Positions 22,200 through 34,100 of a stretch of 64,000 nucleotides of DNA are shown one piece after another. The stretch covers positions 23,497,016 through 23,561,015 of the forward strand of contig NC_052475.1 in the NCBI RefSeq assembly GCF_009730915.1, given 5' to 3'. The number at the start of each line of letters is the position of its first letter. Position 1 is the first letter of the stretch. The stretch is from Dioscorea cayenensis subsp. rotundata (Eukaryota > Streptophyta > Magnoliopsida > Dioscoreales > Dioscoreaceae). The notes beneath the pieces are model-generated. The model was not told the origin of the DNA and made no database searches. It saw nothing but the letters and a program-made list of their open reading frames with translations. A program made the translations under genes and the position numbers.

Positions 22200-25100
22200 T
22201 TTGTCGAGAGAGTCTTTTAACATGGGCAACAAAGACGAAGAGCAATATTAGAGAAGTTTGGAGCAATGTTATGAAAGATAGCATCACATCTAGCCTTCCA
22301 AATGAACCACACATAGGCGATGATAATGGATATTGTATGCATAGAGTAATTACACTCAAGAATCCAATAACCAGCAGTAAATAGAATCAAGAAAGGATAC
22401 ATTGATATTAAGAATACGATTAATGGAACTCCAAAGAAATATGGGCATAGCAGAGTCCTTGAATAAGTGATCAATAGATTCGATTGGATATTGCGAGAAA
22501 AACACATAATGTTCGGGGCCAAGATTAATGCTACCGAGAAAATCAAGAGTAGAAACTCGCCATGAAGCAACGACCAAATGAAATGCTTAACTCTGGGGCA
22601 ACCATAATCTTCCACATCTTAATCCAACCATCCCAAACAGAGTTAGGGATCGTAACAATGATTGAGATGATTATAAATAGTCAAGAAATCTTTAAATTAG
22701 AAGACTGAGGATGCCAAACCCAAAAATTGCAGCTATCCATGTCAAAAGTGCAGGAATTGATAATCATGGAGCTTAATAAATCACCAAACAAAAATAAAAG
22801 CAGGTCATGATTCCAGAGACCATCAGCATAAAGATCCGAGAGACAAACCTCATGGAACTCAGCAAAAACATTGAAGTAAGTTGGTTTGAATGCTAAAGGA
22901 ATTTCAAATAACCAAGGGTCCATTAAGAAAGAAGTTTTTAAAGGATTGACAGTTTTGATCCAAAGATTAGGTTTTAAAATACCCGCAACACGGCAAATAC
23001 CACGAAAGATCCAGGAACAATTAGAAGGTATAGGGTTGGTCCAGAAATTAATGTATCCATACTTGAGTCTAGCAATATCAACCCAGAAAATGTGATCAGA
23101 ATTAAGATATTTAAAAACATTTTTTGCCATCAGGGAATACTTTGCATAAAGGAGGTTCCGAAGCCCTAAACCCCCTCGATTTTTCTATCACCACGACCTC
23201 AATTGATCGAGATGGATGCCCTTTCCATTGCCGCCTTTTAAACCAAAAAAAGTCCCTGACAATACGGGTGATATCATTTAGAACAGAGTCAGGAACAGGG
23301 TAAGCTGAAAGGTAAAAAGTTGGAATAGAAAGAAGAGAAGAATTGATAAGAGTAGCTTTGGCTGCCAAAGAGAGCTTGTAGGTTTTCCATCTAGCACACA
23401 GAAATCTAATCTTATCAATCATAGGCTTGAAGGAAAGAACACTAATTGGTTTAGGAGAAATGAGGATGCCCAAATAAGTCAGAGGGAAGGAAGCGTGATT
23501 GAAGCCCAAAAATATGACAAATGTCTGCTGGCAACTCTACTATTAAACCAAGAAGGAAGAAAGATTTGAGATTTGGCTTGATTGGATCTCCCGACCCGCT
23601 AAGCGTGAATAAATGGTCAAACAGAGATTGATATTTCGTGCCACGTATCCGGTGGCACGAGTAATCAAAATGATATCATCGGCAAACATTAGATGATTGA
23701 AGTTTGATTGAAGATTGTGATTAAAACCTGGAATCATGCCCATCATCATGGCACGATTCAAAATAGCAGAAAGGTTATGAGCAACAAGAATGAATAAGTA
23801 CGAGGATAAAGGATCACCCTGACGAATACCTCTAGAGGAGGAGAACCAGGGGGAAGGAACACCATTAACCAGTGATAGAGAAAGAGGAAGATGAAAGACC
23901 TGCCCGGACCCGGAAACCCAAGTGTCGTGAAGTTCATTCTAGTCAAGGTGGCAAGAATTGCACTCCAAATCGAGGGTATCATAAGCTTTCTCAATGTCTA
24001 ATTTAATCATCATCCTAGGGGGGCATATACGATCATATTCGAGAGAGTGAGCCACCTCCTGCACAGTTATAACATTATCAAAGGCACCCCTATCGGAAAT
24101 AAACCCCGCTTGCTCTCTACCTACTAATGTAGGGAGAACAGGCTTGAGTCTATTCGAGAGAATCTTTGAAATGATTTTTATAATGTATATTGCAAAAGAG
24201 AAATAGGACGGAAATCCGAGACCAACCGGGGATTAGGCTTTTTAGGGATCAAAGTAATAAAAGTTTTACCCCAAGAAGTGGGAAGGTGAGACGTGTGAAA
24301 GAAATAATTAATAGCATCAACAATACGATCACCAATGTCATTCCAAAAAAAGCGAAAAAATTCAACATTAAAGCCATCCGGGCCAGGGGATTTACCGTTG
24401 GGAGATCAAGGAGAGCGGAATAGATCTCCTCCCTAGTAACCTCACGAATGAGATTCGACCCGAGTCAAAAGAAAGTCCGGGAAGATCGTCGAGCAAAGCA
24501 AGAATAACATCATTTAAATCAATAGGATCGATTCGCAAGAACCGCACTCAAAGATTAGAATAGAAATTTAAAAAAGCATTTTCAATGCTAGAGTGATCAG
24601 AATAGATATTACCCGAAGCATCCGAGATAAGAGAGATGTGATTGTGATGAGCTCGGATGCGGGCCGAAGCATGAAAGAAACTGGAATTCTTGTCGCCATC
24701 GCAAACCCAAAGAAGCTTGGCCCGTTGAGCCCATTTGATGGAAATTTGTCTTTGAATGGCAGCAAGCATGGCATATTTATCAGTAAGATCCATCTGCGAT
24801 TCAAAAGACTCATCCAAACTTTCAAGATTAAAAAAATATCAGACCTCAAAGATTTGAATAAGAGCAGAATCTAACGAAGAGATACCATTAGATTTCCAAG
24901 TGGTGAGCTTGAATCTGATACGAGAAAGAAGATGAGTAAGGATATGGAGGGGATTACCATGAGAAGGGGAACGCAAAGCTTCTCTGACAGTGTCGTGACA
25001 ACTAGTGAAATCGAGCCAAAAATTATCAAATTTGAAAATATGACGATTGAAGCTAAGAGAGTCAGAGATAGCTAAAATGAGGGGAGAATGATCCGAGAAA

Positions 25101-25785
25101 CTACGAGAAAGATGTTTGAGAGAGAAATTACGAAAACGGGAAATCCAATTTAAATTAACAAGACATCGATCCAGACGGGCCCAGCGGCGAGAGAGACCTC
25201 GCTGATTGTTGCACCAAGTAAAAGGAGAGCCCGAAAAATTGAGATCGAAAAGATTATTAGAATCGATGAAATTCTGAAAAAAAAATACGCTTTGCGAGAA
25301 TAATAGTTAAAACGACCACCTTTATGTTCATTTCTGAACAAAATGGAATTAAAATCGCCAATAACAAGCCAAGGGATATGAATAGTCGAAATTTTGGAGA
25401 GCTCATGCCAAACCGCACATTGAGAAGAAAAACGATTGGAATTATAAACGACAGAAATGATGGTATCTCGGAAAAAACAGGAAGAAATCACAAGATGGAG
25501 AACTCGGCGAGAAGAGGCGATGGGGGTAACTTGACCAAGGTCCTTTTTCCAGAAAACAAGAATACCTCCAGAGAAACCCTCGGCAAGGATGGATGCCCAA
25601 TCCCAAAGTCTGGAGAGTTTAGAGCAAAATTTACCAATCCGATCCGTATTAGCTCTCGTTTCAACAAGACAGAAGATAGCGAGGTTGTTCTGGCGAGTAA
25701 GACGGAAAATACGAGCAAGAGTATTCCGCGAGGAAAGGCCCCTGCAATTCCAGCAACCAATAGTTTTAGCACTCATCTAAAAACA
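22200..25785 (-). pseudogene. LINE ORF2 remnant: endonuclease, reverse transcriptase, zf-RVT
   Basis: The open stretch 25776-25150 begins MSAKTIGCWNCRGLSS, the start typical of a plant LINE endonuclease, and includes the ET motif (LVETRANTD) and the catalytic-site GDFNSI. After a frameshift at an A-run (about 25279) the endonuclease continues in another frame. Reverse transcriptase pieces follow, including the catalytic FADDI motif at about 23690 and the FPLTYLG motif at about 23480. The zf-RVT region (PRVKHFIWSLLHG) is near 22590-22550. Several frameshifts and stops disrupt it. No RNase H domain was recognised. Confidence 0.88.
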
Positions 25786-25841
25786 AATTGAGAAGGTATA
25801 AAGAGACTCCCTGAAGCAAGGAAGCAGATAGATGAACAAAG

Positions 25842-27549
25842 TCAGGAGTGGCTGTCCTCTCCAACTTCAAGTCTTCCCTTTTTCTGGGTTTCAACATCTA
25901 ATATAGGACCCTTCCGAATAAGCGCAACGCGCCGAGCCTCTTCTTGATATTGATCCAGCGTCATTAGATCATCGGGTTCTTCTTCTTCCTCGGACATTTG
26001 ATCATCCGATTCCTCAGAAGCAGAACCCTCAGGATCACTGTCCTCATCCATCGAACCCTCTTACAGAACACCAGAAACTTGGGCTACAAGTTTGAGATGA
26101 TCCGAGATAGGGTTAACAGGGGGGTTAGTTCCAACAGAAGACAAGAGGATAGGAGGAGGAGAGGTATTCCGAGAGTTCAACGGTCCATTATTCTCGAGAT
26201 AAGGAATACTGGGTTGAGTGGGAGACGGAGCAGCACTCAACAAGACATTCGATTTGGATGTAAAGTGGGGTGTCAGAAGAAACATTGAAGTCCCGAGGCG
26301 CTTTGGAAGAGCTCAAACCAGAATCCCGAGAAATCTCGAAAGTAGTAACGGGTGGAGTAACAAAGGATGGGATCAACAGTAGGGGCACAGGTGTTAGAGC
26401 ACGGGGGTTCGTGCGAAGAGGCGATTGAACCGGGACGCCGCCCACTAGCCCCTCCACGCAAACCGCCACGCATCGAAGATAGAGGAACCCCGACTCCACG
26501 TGACCCTCGTTTCCTCGAACGGCCGCCGATCCCTCATCCGCAGCGGTGCACGGGCACCGCCACCGCTGGGAACGGGAAGGGCCACGCCCGGGCGGGAGAC
26601 GAAGCCAAGGTCCAAGTCCCGATCTATCTCATCGAGCGAATTTTTCCACAGGCGCATAACTTGCATGAACAGGGGAAGGAGGAACAGGACCAGCATCAAG
26701 CCCAGCCACTGAAGGATAAGGCTCCTGTCTGACCTCCTTCCCTCGCGAAGGACGAGGGGGCTGCGAGACAGTAGCCTTCCCAGTGGCTGGAGAACGACTA
26801 CAGGAATTAGAACCATGACCAATCACCCCACAAGAGTAACAGAAGGTCGGTAGACGCTCATAGAGAACAATCGTGAAGATCCGATGAGAGTCATCGCGAG
26901 CCGTAAAACCCTTACACAGGGGTTTGGATAAATCAAGTTCAAGGCAAACACGAGCATATTTAGTACGAGTAAGTGATAGTGTAAGCTCATCGATTTTCAA
27001 CAGCCTGCCCAGATGATTAGTAATGGTTTCCAGAGTGTCACCACTCCAGAACTCGATCGGTAGATTATGGAGTTGAATCCATATTGCCGCAGTAGTGAGT
27101 TTAGTAAAGCTTGGTTCAAAGTACGGTTTCCATGGAGACAACTGCAAGATGATGCCATTAATGGTCCATGGACCATCAGAAAGCAAATGTTGCATAGCAG
27201 TTTGAGAAGAGCAGCGGATGAGGAGAAAGCCGTTAGGCAAGTCCGAAATAAGAAACTCACCAAAGTTTTCCCACTTCTTCAAGAGAAACAGCTTCACTTG
27301 CTCGAAAGAGGGAGGCTTACCGAAGAATTTCCCAAACAAAGAATGCTGAAAACGCAGGCGAGCACGACTCAGAGTATCTGCATCAAGTTTAATGAAATCG
27401 GAAGTAGTTTCCTTTAGTTTGTTAAGGACTGAGGGATTATGGAGTGGAGAGAGGTCTTGGGTTGAAGTGTGTTTGGAGGCAATTTGGGCCCAAGAAGGAG
27501 TGGGAGCGCACTGGGAGATTGCGGTGGGAGCTTGCCCCCCACTTGCCAT
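25842..27549 (-). pseudogene. LINE ORF1 remnant: DUF4283 and CCHC zinc knuckle
   Basis: The open frame 27549-26629 (306 aa) starts MASGGQAPTAIS and contains a DUF4283-type region (WTINGIILQLSPW then IWIQLHNLPIEFW) followed by a CxxCGxxGHxxxxC zinc knuckle (FCYSCGVIGHGSNSC). It then breaks, and a low-complexity tail continues in other frames down to an acidic end near 26051-25842 (EESDDQMSEEEEE). This is the nucleic-acid-binding gag-like protein of plant L1 elements, not a host gene. Confidence 0.87.
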
Positions 27550-27636
27550 AGCAAGAGGGGGAGAGGGACGGAGAGAGCGTTCAGGAGAAGCCAGTTCAGT
27601 TCAAGTTGACGCAAATTATCTTCACATCTGTTACCC

Positions 27637-27651
27637 CTGCCAATGGTTTTT
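27637..27651. repeat. Right 15-bp target-site duplication of the LINE
   Basis: CTGCCAATGGTTTTT, identical to 21506-21520; the sequence continues TAAAG, giving the L1-type nick site. Confidence 0.92.
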
Positions 27652-28089
27652 TAAAGTAAACCAAAAATTTCATGGTCTTTTTAAAGGAGACTGTCAAACA
27701 AGTAAAAGAAGAGGAACAGATTCACCTTTGCTTCGGAAATTTTGGGTTGAGGAAAAATAAAAATAGCTAAAACAAATCACAAGAAAATTCAAGCAATACA
27801 TTACACTGTATCAAGAATACAAAGGGAAAGCAATTCTATTTTTATTTCTTTTTCCTCTTCTCCGCTCAATTCATTAAGTTTAATACAAAACAAACTACAC
27901 GCAATTATTCTTCAGTGTTCAGTACAAAACAATTAATAAACCTTCCTGTGTGTTCCATAATGCACTGGCAGCAGCCAAAATTTGCCAAGCCTATAAATAC
28001 CTGGCAAGTTAAACCATCACCAGATTCAACCAAAGATCATATACTGGAATTAACCCCATGTTGAGTAGCATACAAAATGGCACAAACAG
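27652..28089. other. Downstream of AP-4 beta, probable 3' UTR
   Basis: The 3' side of the minus-strand AP-4 beta gene. No frame of interest; the 3' UTR probably occupies part of it. Confidence 0.55.
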
Positions 28090-31000
28090 CTAAGCTACAC
28101 TGAGCTTGGACAACGCCGACTGAAACAATGCTGAGAAAGCTTCGGAAACACTTGAATCATCAGCCTTTATCTTTAATTGCGCCTTCGCAGATGATGCGTT
28201 GATGAGACATTCCACAAGGAAGAAGGATGACGGTTCATCTGCTCTTTGAGCAAAGAAAAAGAACTTGAAATTTGGAGCTTGACCACCAGAGGCAATGCAC
28301 TGGATGGAGTGGCCTTGCATGTGCCGAAGAAGGGCCTGGGGTGTTGTTAATGCAGCCGCTCCTTTAGGGGTTAAAGAGCATTCCTGTAGATAAAATGCAC
28401 ATTTTCTTTCTAGGTGAGCATTAGAATATGCAAAGTAGATAAAATAAAACATGCAAGATTTTGCCTTACATTATCATAAAAGGCCCCATGCTCCGAAAAT
28501 TGAGACCGAAATAAATGTGGGACTATGTTTTTGTCCATGTATTTAGTGCAACTAGTGTGCAATAGCATGAGCTTTGGGCTTAGCAATTTTAGTTCATCAA
28601 AGCATTTGAAACAAAAGAATAATTTGCTGTGGTAAAAATGCAAAGGAAAAATATTGCTTCTAGGCAAAATGAAAAATTATACCAAAAGAAGTCTAGTAAA
28701 GAAGAAAAATTAATCCTCAAAATGCAGGTGAACTCACTTGCTACACAGTTCAGAATAATAGAAAGTTTGATGATTAACTTATACAGACAGTTTACTTGAA
28801 TGAGAAAGTACATGTGCATTTCATGACACAAATTCGTAAAGTTATAAAATAGTTAAGGTACCTGAGATGAGGATATTTGCAGTTGACCCCATTTCTTTTG
28901 GAAATTACTTGGATCCAAGACTGGTTTTGGATTCAGCTTTAAAGAGGGCGGCTGAGGTGGTTCAGGTTCAACTGGCACACCAAGCCCAAGAAGGTCATCA
29001 ATAGCTAAGGCAGACTGCAATGAGGTGGCAGCCTGAGCAGGGCTTGGAGTCGCCGAACTGGCAACAGACACTAAGGAGGCATCATATTCAAGACCACCAT
29101 AGGAAGAACCATTATGTGTTAGCCCTCTACTCTCTTCCTTCTCAGCGGTACTCAGGAGAAGATCATTGTCATTGGCATCATATCTTTGAGCAGGAATTAC
29201 ATTATCTCCAGAATCTGCTCCAAGAGATATATCCCCAATATCTTCAGAGAACTCAAATGGTCCACGATGCTCCTTATCAATGAACAGATAAGAGGGCTAC
29301 AAAATGTAGGGATGTATGAGTTTAGTTCGGCATTAAAATCTTCTCAAGAAGCACAGTAGGTCAACAGAAGATGGAGAAAATCAACAACAAAATGATTAAA
29401 GTGAATAACACAAAGCTCTAAATTACAGTGATCATCATCAGAATTTCATATTTATTCACCATTCTCCTATTGGTCTTTGATATGAATAAACATGTAAACA
29501 AATTAACAGCTTCTAACAGCTGTCACATACATAATCAGTGCTACTCTTCTAAACTGACAGAAATCAGGCTACAAAAAAATTGACTGGGAATATGGACCTC
29601 AGTGACATCTTGCAATGGATAAATATTATGCAGCTAGTAAGTAAAGATTTTGTGCATGACCACTTCATGGATCATTTTAGCAAATGATCATACACAAACT
29701 GAAATGATAGTTCAGAGTCAGGAAATGCCACTCAGCTATGATCAGCAACTTGTAGAAACCATTCACAAAATTTTATTCATACATACTTGTTAAATAAGCA
29801 AACATTTCCTATTATTCCCTAAATCGAATTCCAACTTATAACCAATTCCTGACTAATTAGCAAAAACTATATCTAAAGAAGGGCCCCAAATAAAAGCAAA
29901 TAATGAGCTGTCCAATTTTTCAAGAATCATATTACACAAACCAATCCAAGGTAACAGTAAAACTGAAACATTTAGCAACAAAAATGAAAACCAAACCTTC
30001 TGGTAAACAACTGATAAACTGTTAAACTCATCAAATATGCGATCTTTAATTTCATTGCTCTGAGTGTCAGCAAAGACTGATACAGCTTGCTTAGGAGGGT
30101 TTACTACACGTTCTGCCACTGACACATCATGCTGCAGAAGTCTGTAGTAGAACAGGGCTCGGTCATGAACATCCTGCAATGAACTTTTTAACCTGAATGG
30201 TGTGCAATTTTTTTTAAAAAAAAAACATAAATAAGCTAAAGGTGCATAATTCTATGAATCTAGCTTCACCTGGTGAGAGTCAGCCAGACCAGCAACTAAA
30301 GCAGCCCCTAAGGCCTTCTGTGTTTCAGGAGGCCTTTTAAAGAAGCATTTCATTGCAGCAGTAAGAAGATGCAAGCGAACCTAGAAAAGAAGATTCATTT
30401 GATAAACAAAACAATGTGGCAAAACCTCATTATTGTTTCAGATGAAGAAAATGCAAAACAATCAAATCTTATATAATAGATGGAGAGGCAAGCATTTTTC
30501 AGGGACCCCATAAATCTGATTGGAGGAAAACATAGATGACCATATAAAAGGAAAAAAAAATGTCAAAAGAAACAAATTACTCAGAGCTCATTGTAATGGT
30601 CAGTGCGAGTCAAATGCATAGCTATGAAGTCCTTGATAAAAGTCACAACTGGAACTAAACCCCTAGAAGAGATATGGCAGAACATAATTCCCAAATACAA
30701 AGAATTTGTTGATGGAAGTTACCTCTGCAGAATGTTCCTCATTCCAGTTTTCGATAAGACTTTCCAAAATATAAGGAGCATCAAGCATGTCCTGCGAGTA
30801 CTCCCCCAACATCCATATAAGGGCTGATTTTGCCTTCGGTTCTTGAACATTCTTACTGCTGATATTTCCAACAACCGCAATACAATCATGACTCCATTGA
30901 GGATATTTCCTCAAAAGATCCTTAACTAGAACCTGAAAATCATTTATGTATAAGTGGAACATCTCAATTTTAACCACAGTGTAGTAACTTTTCCCATTGC

Positions 31001-33762
31001 CACCATTAATAGATGTAAATAATTTTTGTATGGTTATTGCAGGGAAACTACTCACCAATGTCTCAGCAGTTACATAATCCTTATCCATCTCCAGAAACTG
31101 AAGGAGCCGGTCCACAATTGCATTCACATCATATTGCTGTAAGGCTATTTTCCCAACTGCCCTAATTGACTCCCTTGCAATAGGGACATCAACATTTGCA
31201 GCATATTCACATAATTCCGTCACTGAAATGATGTCAAGAAAGTTCTCAAAAAGAAGGCGACACAAGAAATGCTTGACAATAGGAAAATGTGATAGGAAAA
31301 AAATTGGCAGCTAAGTGATGACAAATTACTTACCAATTTCATAGGTATTGCTTTCATTGGCAATGGCAGTCAACATCTCAAGTTTCAGCTTTTTCACATA
31401 TGATGGTTGGCTATACTGACAATAGAAATGTTTGTAGTCTGAAGAGAACAGCATTGGAGCCCGCATCACCAACAGATGCAGATGGCTCAAAACAGCATAA
31501 GATTGTTCAGGACTGCTAGTGCTCACAAGAGTAAGTAAAGGTGCTTTGATGCGTTCATAAACCTAATATAAAAAATTCACAATGATCAAAAAGTTTCCTG
31601 CTAACATAACCAGAAAACAGTGAACTACAATACTTCTAAAGAACTTTCTGCTATATCTCACACTGATGAATGGTAAAAGATATATGCTTCAAACAAGTAA
31701 ATCTCTCCAAATAAAATTTAGCTTGTTTAACCAGGCGCTTAAACTAGACAGGATGGATAAAAGTGCACTATTTAGAAGTTATGAGTACTCAAACAGTTCA
31801 AGCCACCAGTTGAAATATGAATGTAGAAGTTAAACAAGAAATTATTACATGCAAAAGAAAAGAAACGGAAAGATCTAACATTTAAGAAAACATATTGCAG
31901 CAAAACTTGGGGATAAATCTTTAAATTCAAAACTGTAAGCACATATATAAAATCTATTATAATACCTGTTGATGAACATCTGTCATCGACATTGTCATAT
32001 GCAAGAACAGCTTAATTGTAGCTAAAACAACAGCAGAATTTACATGTTGAAGTCGATCCTCCAGAAGATTCATTATATCAAAAATGTCATTGCTGTCTGT
32101 AGGAATATATTTTGATACTAGATCAAGTACAAGACATTGCGCCCATTCACTGAATTCCTTTATCCTGAAATCAAGCCAAACTCTTTGAGTTTACAAAGTA
32201 TAGTTAAAGAACCACCCTGATAATTGAAAATAAAACATACATGAATCTAGGATAAAATAAACAGAGTGGATATGGAAGTGATCCAGAACAAGCACAGTTT
32301 TTGAACTTCCATCTTTAAAGATTTACAAGGTTTAAACAAAAACAAAAGGTTAACATCTAGAACAACAAATAAACATTACCACCAAGTAGCTCAATTAAGT
32401 TGGGACCAATTTCAGATGGATAAAATTGTTTTACAAATAAATATCAAATATATCACTCTTTGGAAATTTTTTTCACAATCTAGAATTTTCATTTTTGTGT
32501 CACTCATTTCAAGTTGCTAACACAAACTGTCTGCATAAATTATCACTTGCACTAAACAGATTAATAACTTTTATTTGAATGAAGGACATACCTATTCAAG
32601 AGATAATAAACCACTTGTTTGCTAAGCAAAGCTTCTCTCTCCCTGGATGCTTCCTCGGAAGTTTCCAAGTTCCATATCTCTTGCAATGAGGAAAGGCAAT
32701 TGGCAACCACCTGGAACCATCCAAATCACAACCCATCAGTCCCACTGCATGATTTAATACACAAATCTTACAATTAAGCCCTCTGCTCATCAAATTCATC
32801 TTTGGTCAGGCAGTAGCTTACATGGCCAAACTTAACAGTAAATATTTTGACCCAAACTTACAGAATAAATCAAAAGATGCGTTATTTATAAGGTTCTTTT
32901 TCACAAGATTTCAGTTGATCTCATCTAAATTAAATAGGACCCAATCCAGCCAACACTATCAAAACTCAACGGTAAAGGGCAACATACTCTAAAGCATTGC
33001 AATTAATTTGTCACATGAACTAAAGAAGAAGATCTCATCTGAATTTAGGACATTTTAATCAGCACATTTAATCCAAAGGAACAAAACTAATGAGATGCAT
33101 GATCACACCTGGGGATCTGGATCACTGAGCATAAGGCTCTTGAGCAATGCCGGAAAATCCGCATCCAAGCACGTCGCTGGCGAGATATGGTACAACTTGA
33201 GCACCCCGACAGCGGACACCATCCTCACATAAGCGCTCCCATCTTTCAACCCCGATCCAAGCGGTCCAACAAGGTACTCAACAAGATTAGCAACCCTCAG
33301 AGAGCAAAGGGACCGCAAGGCGAGACCACGGATCATTGGATCCTCATCTCGGCAGTCCTTCTGAAGGAAATTGATGGTGAGGAGTGCAAGATCGGGGTTA
33401 GAGCGCGCATAGTTGCCAACATAGAGGTAGCACATCTTCTTCAGAACGATGTCGGAAGTAGCGGAGCACATGACCATCTCGCTGAAGGCGGAGGAGACAT
33501 CGATGCCGACGGTCATGTAGGAGATCACGCGCTTGAAAAGATCACGCTTTGAGTCATCGGCGCCAGGCGCGCGGCTTCCAGCGAGCTGGCGGAGCTGGAG
33601 ACGGAGATCGGAGACCTCACTTTTGCTGGAAGGGAGAGAAGAGATGAGAGATTAGATTGGAGATTGGGGAAAGGATTAGGGTTAAGGTCTGGAGGGAGCT
33701 TACCCGGAGGGCTGGGAGGGAGAGGCGGAGGGAGAGCGCTGGGAAGGGAGCGGAGGAACCAT
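28090..33762 (-). CDS. AP4B: AP-4 adaptor complex beta subunit (beta-adaptin-like protein A type)
   Basis: Large trunk subunit of the AP-4 coat complex, which sorts cargo at the trans-Golgi network, including vacuolar receptors. Eleven minus-strand exons: 33762-33704, 33625-33109, 32710-32592, 32164-31966, 31562-31334, 31222-31056, 30932-30723, 30380-30270, 30173-29997, 29296-28862, 28383-28090. All have GT/AG borders and the phases close to 838 aa, the usual size for plant AP-4 beta. The N-terminal adaptin trunk, about residues 25-560, is HEAT-like (for example CYLYVGNYARSNPDLALLTI, VEYLVGPLGSGLKDGSAYVR). A Pro/Ser-rich hinge in exon 10 (about 595-740) follows, then a C-terminal appendage-like domain (SIQCIASGGQAPNFKFFFF). 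The short Pro/Ser-rich N-terminus separates it from AP-1/2 beta. The reading frame is intact. Confidence 0.95.
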
Positions 33763-34100
33763 GGCGGGAGGACGGCGATTTACCACTGCGAAATTCGCAC
33801 TCCGGAGAGAGACAGAGCCTTAAATTTCAGTGAAGCTTTGATTTTTTTTTTTTTTTTATTTTTAAAATAATATTATTCCCTCAAAAATTGATAATTTTTT
33901 GTGGCTCATAATTACGGTTTGAGTTTTGTTTGCTATAGCCTATATATATATATGCCTTCAAAACTTAATAATTACATTTGTGTGTGTATATAAATTATAA
34001 ATTATATGTAAAAGAAACTTTTTCCACTTGTTATAATAATTTTCTATAAAAATTCTGAATCCATGAGAAAATGTGGCAGAAGAGTTCATGAAGCAAAAAA
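33763..34100. promoter_or_regulatory. AP-4 beta leader and proximal upstream region
   Basis: Upstream of the AP-4 beta start codon (minus strand). A GC-rich leader lies at 33763-33830, followed by a T/A-rich stretch including a long T run at 33842-33857 and a TA run at 33943-33952. No defined TATA box was picked out. Confidence 0.4.

Larger units (their letters stand above)
21521..27636 (-). mobile_element. Nearly full-length L1-type LINE, degenerate
   Basis: A 6.1-kb non-LTR retrotransposon on the minus strand, delimited on both sides by the identical 15-bp sequence CTGCCAATGGTTTTT. The duplication starts with A on the element strand, so the poly-A tail blends into it, and the target (TTTT/AAAG on the plus strand) fits the L1 endonuclease preference. 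From 5' (27636) to 3' it carries ORF1 (27549 to about 25842) and ORF2 (about 25785 to 22200) with endonuclease, reverse transcriptase and zf-RVT domains. Both ORFs have several frameshifts and stops, so the copy is not autonomous, but long open stretches survive. It sits between the PPR and AP-4 beta genes, about 715 bp upstream of the PPR start and about 450 bp beyond the AP-4 beta stop. Confidence 0.93.

Noticed and set aside
24190-26732. Plus-strand frames of 70-155 codons inside the LINE
   Set aside because: They are antisense shadows of LINE ORF1 and ORF2, whose domain motifs are on the minus strand.
26629-27549. The 306-aa zinc-knuckle frame as a host gene
   Set aside because: It is the ORF1 of the LINE: DUF4283 plus CCHC, next to ORF2 and inside the target duplications.
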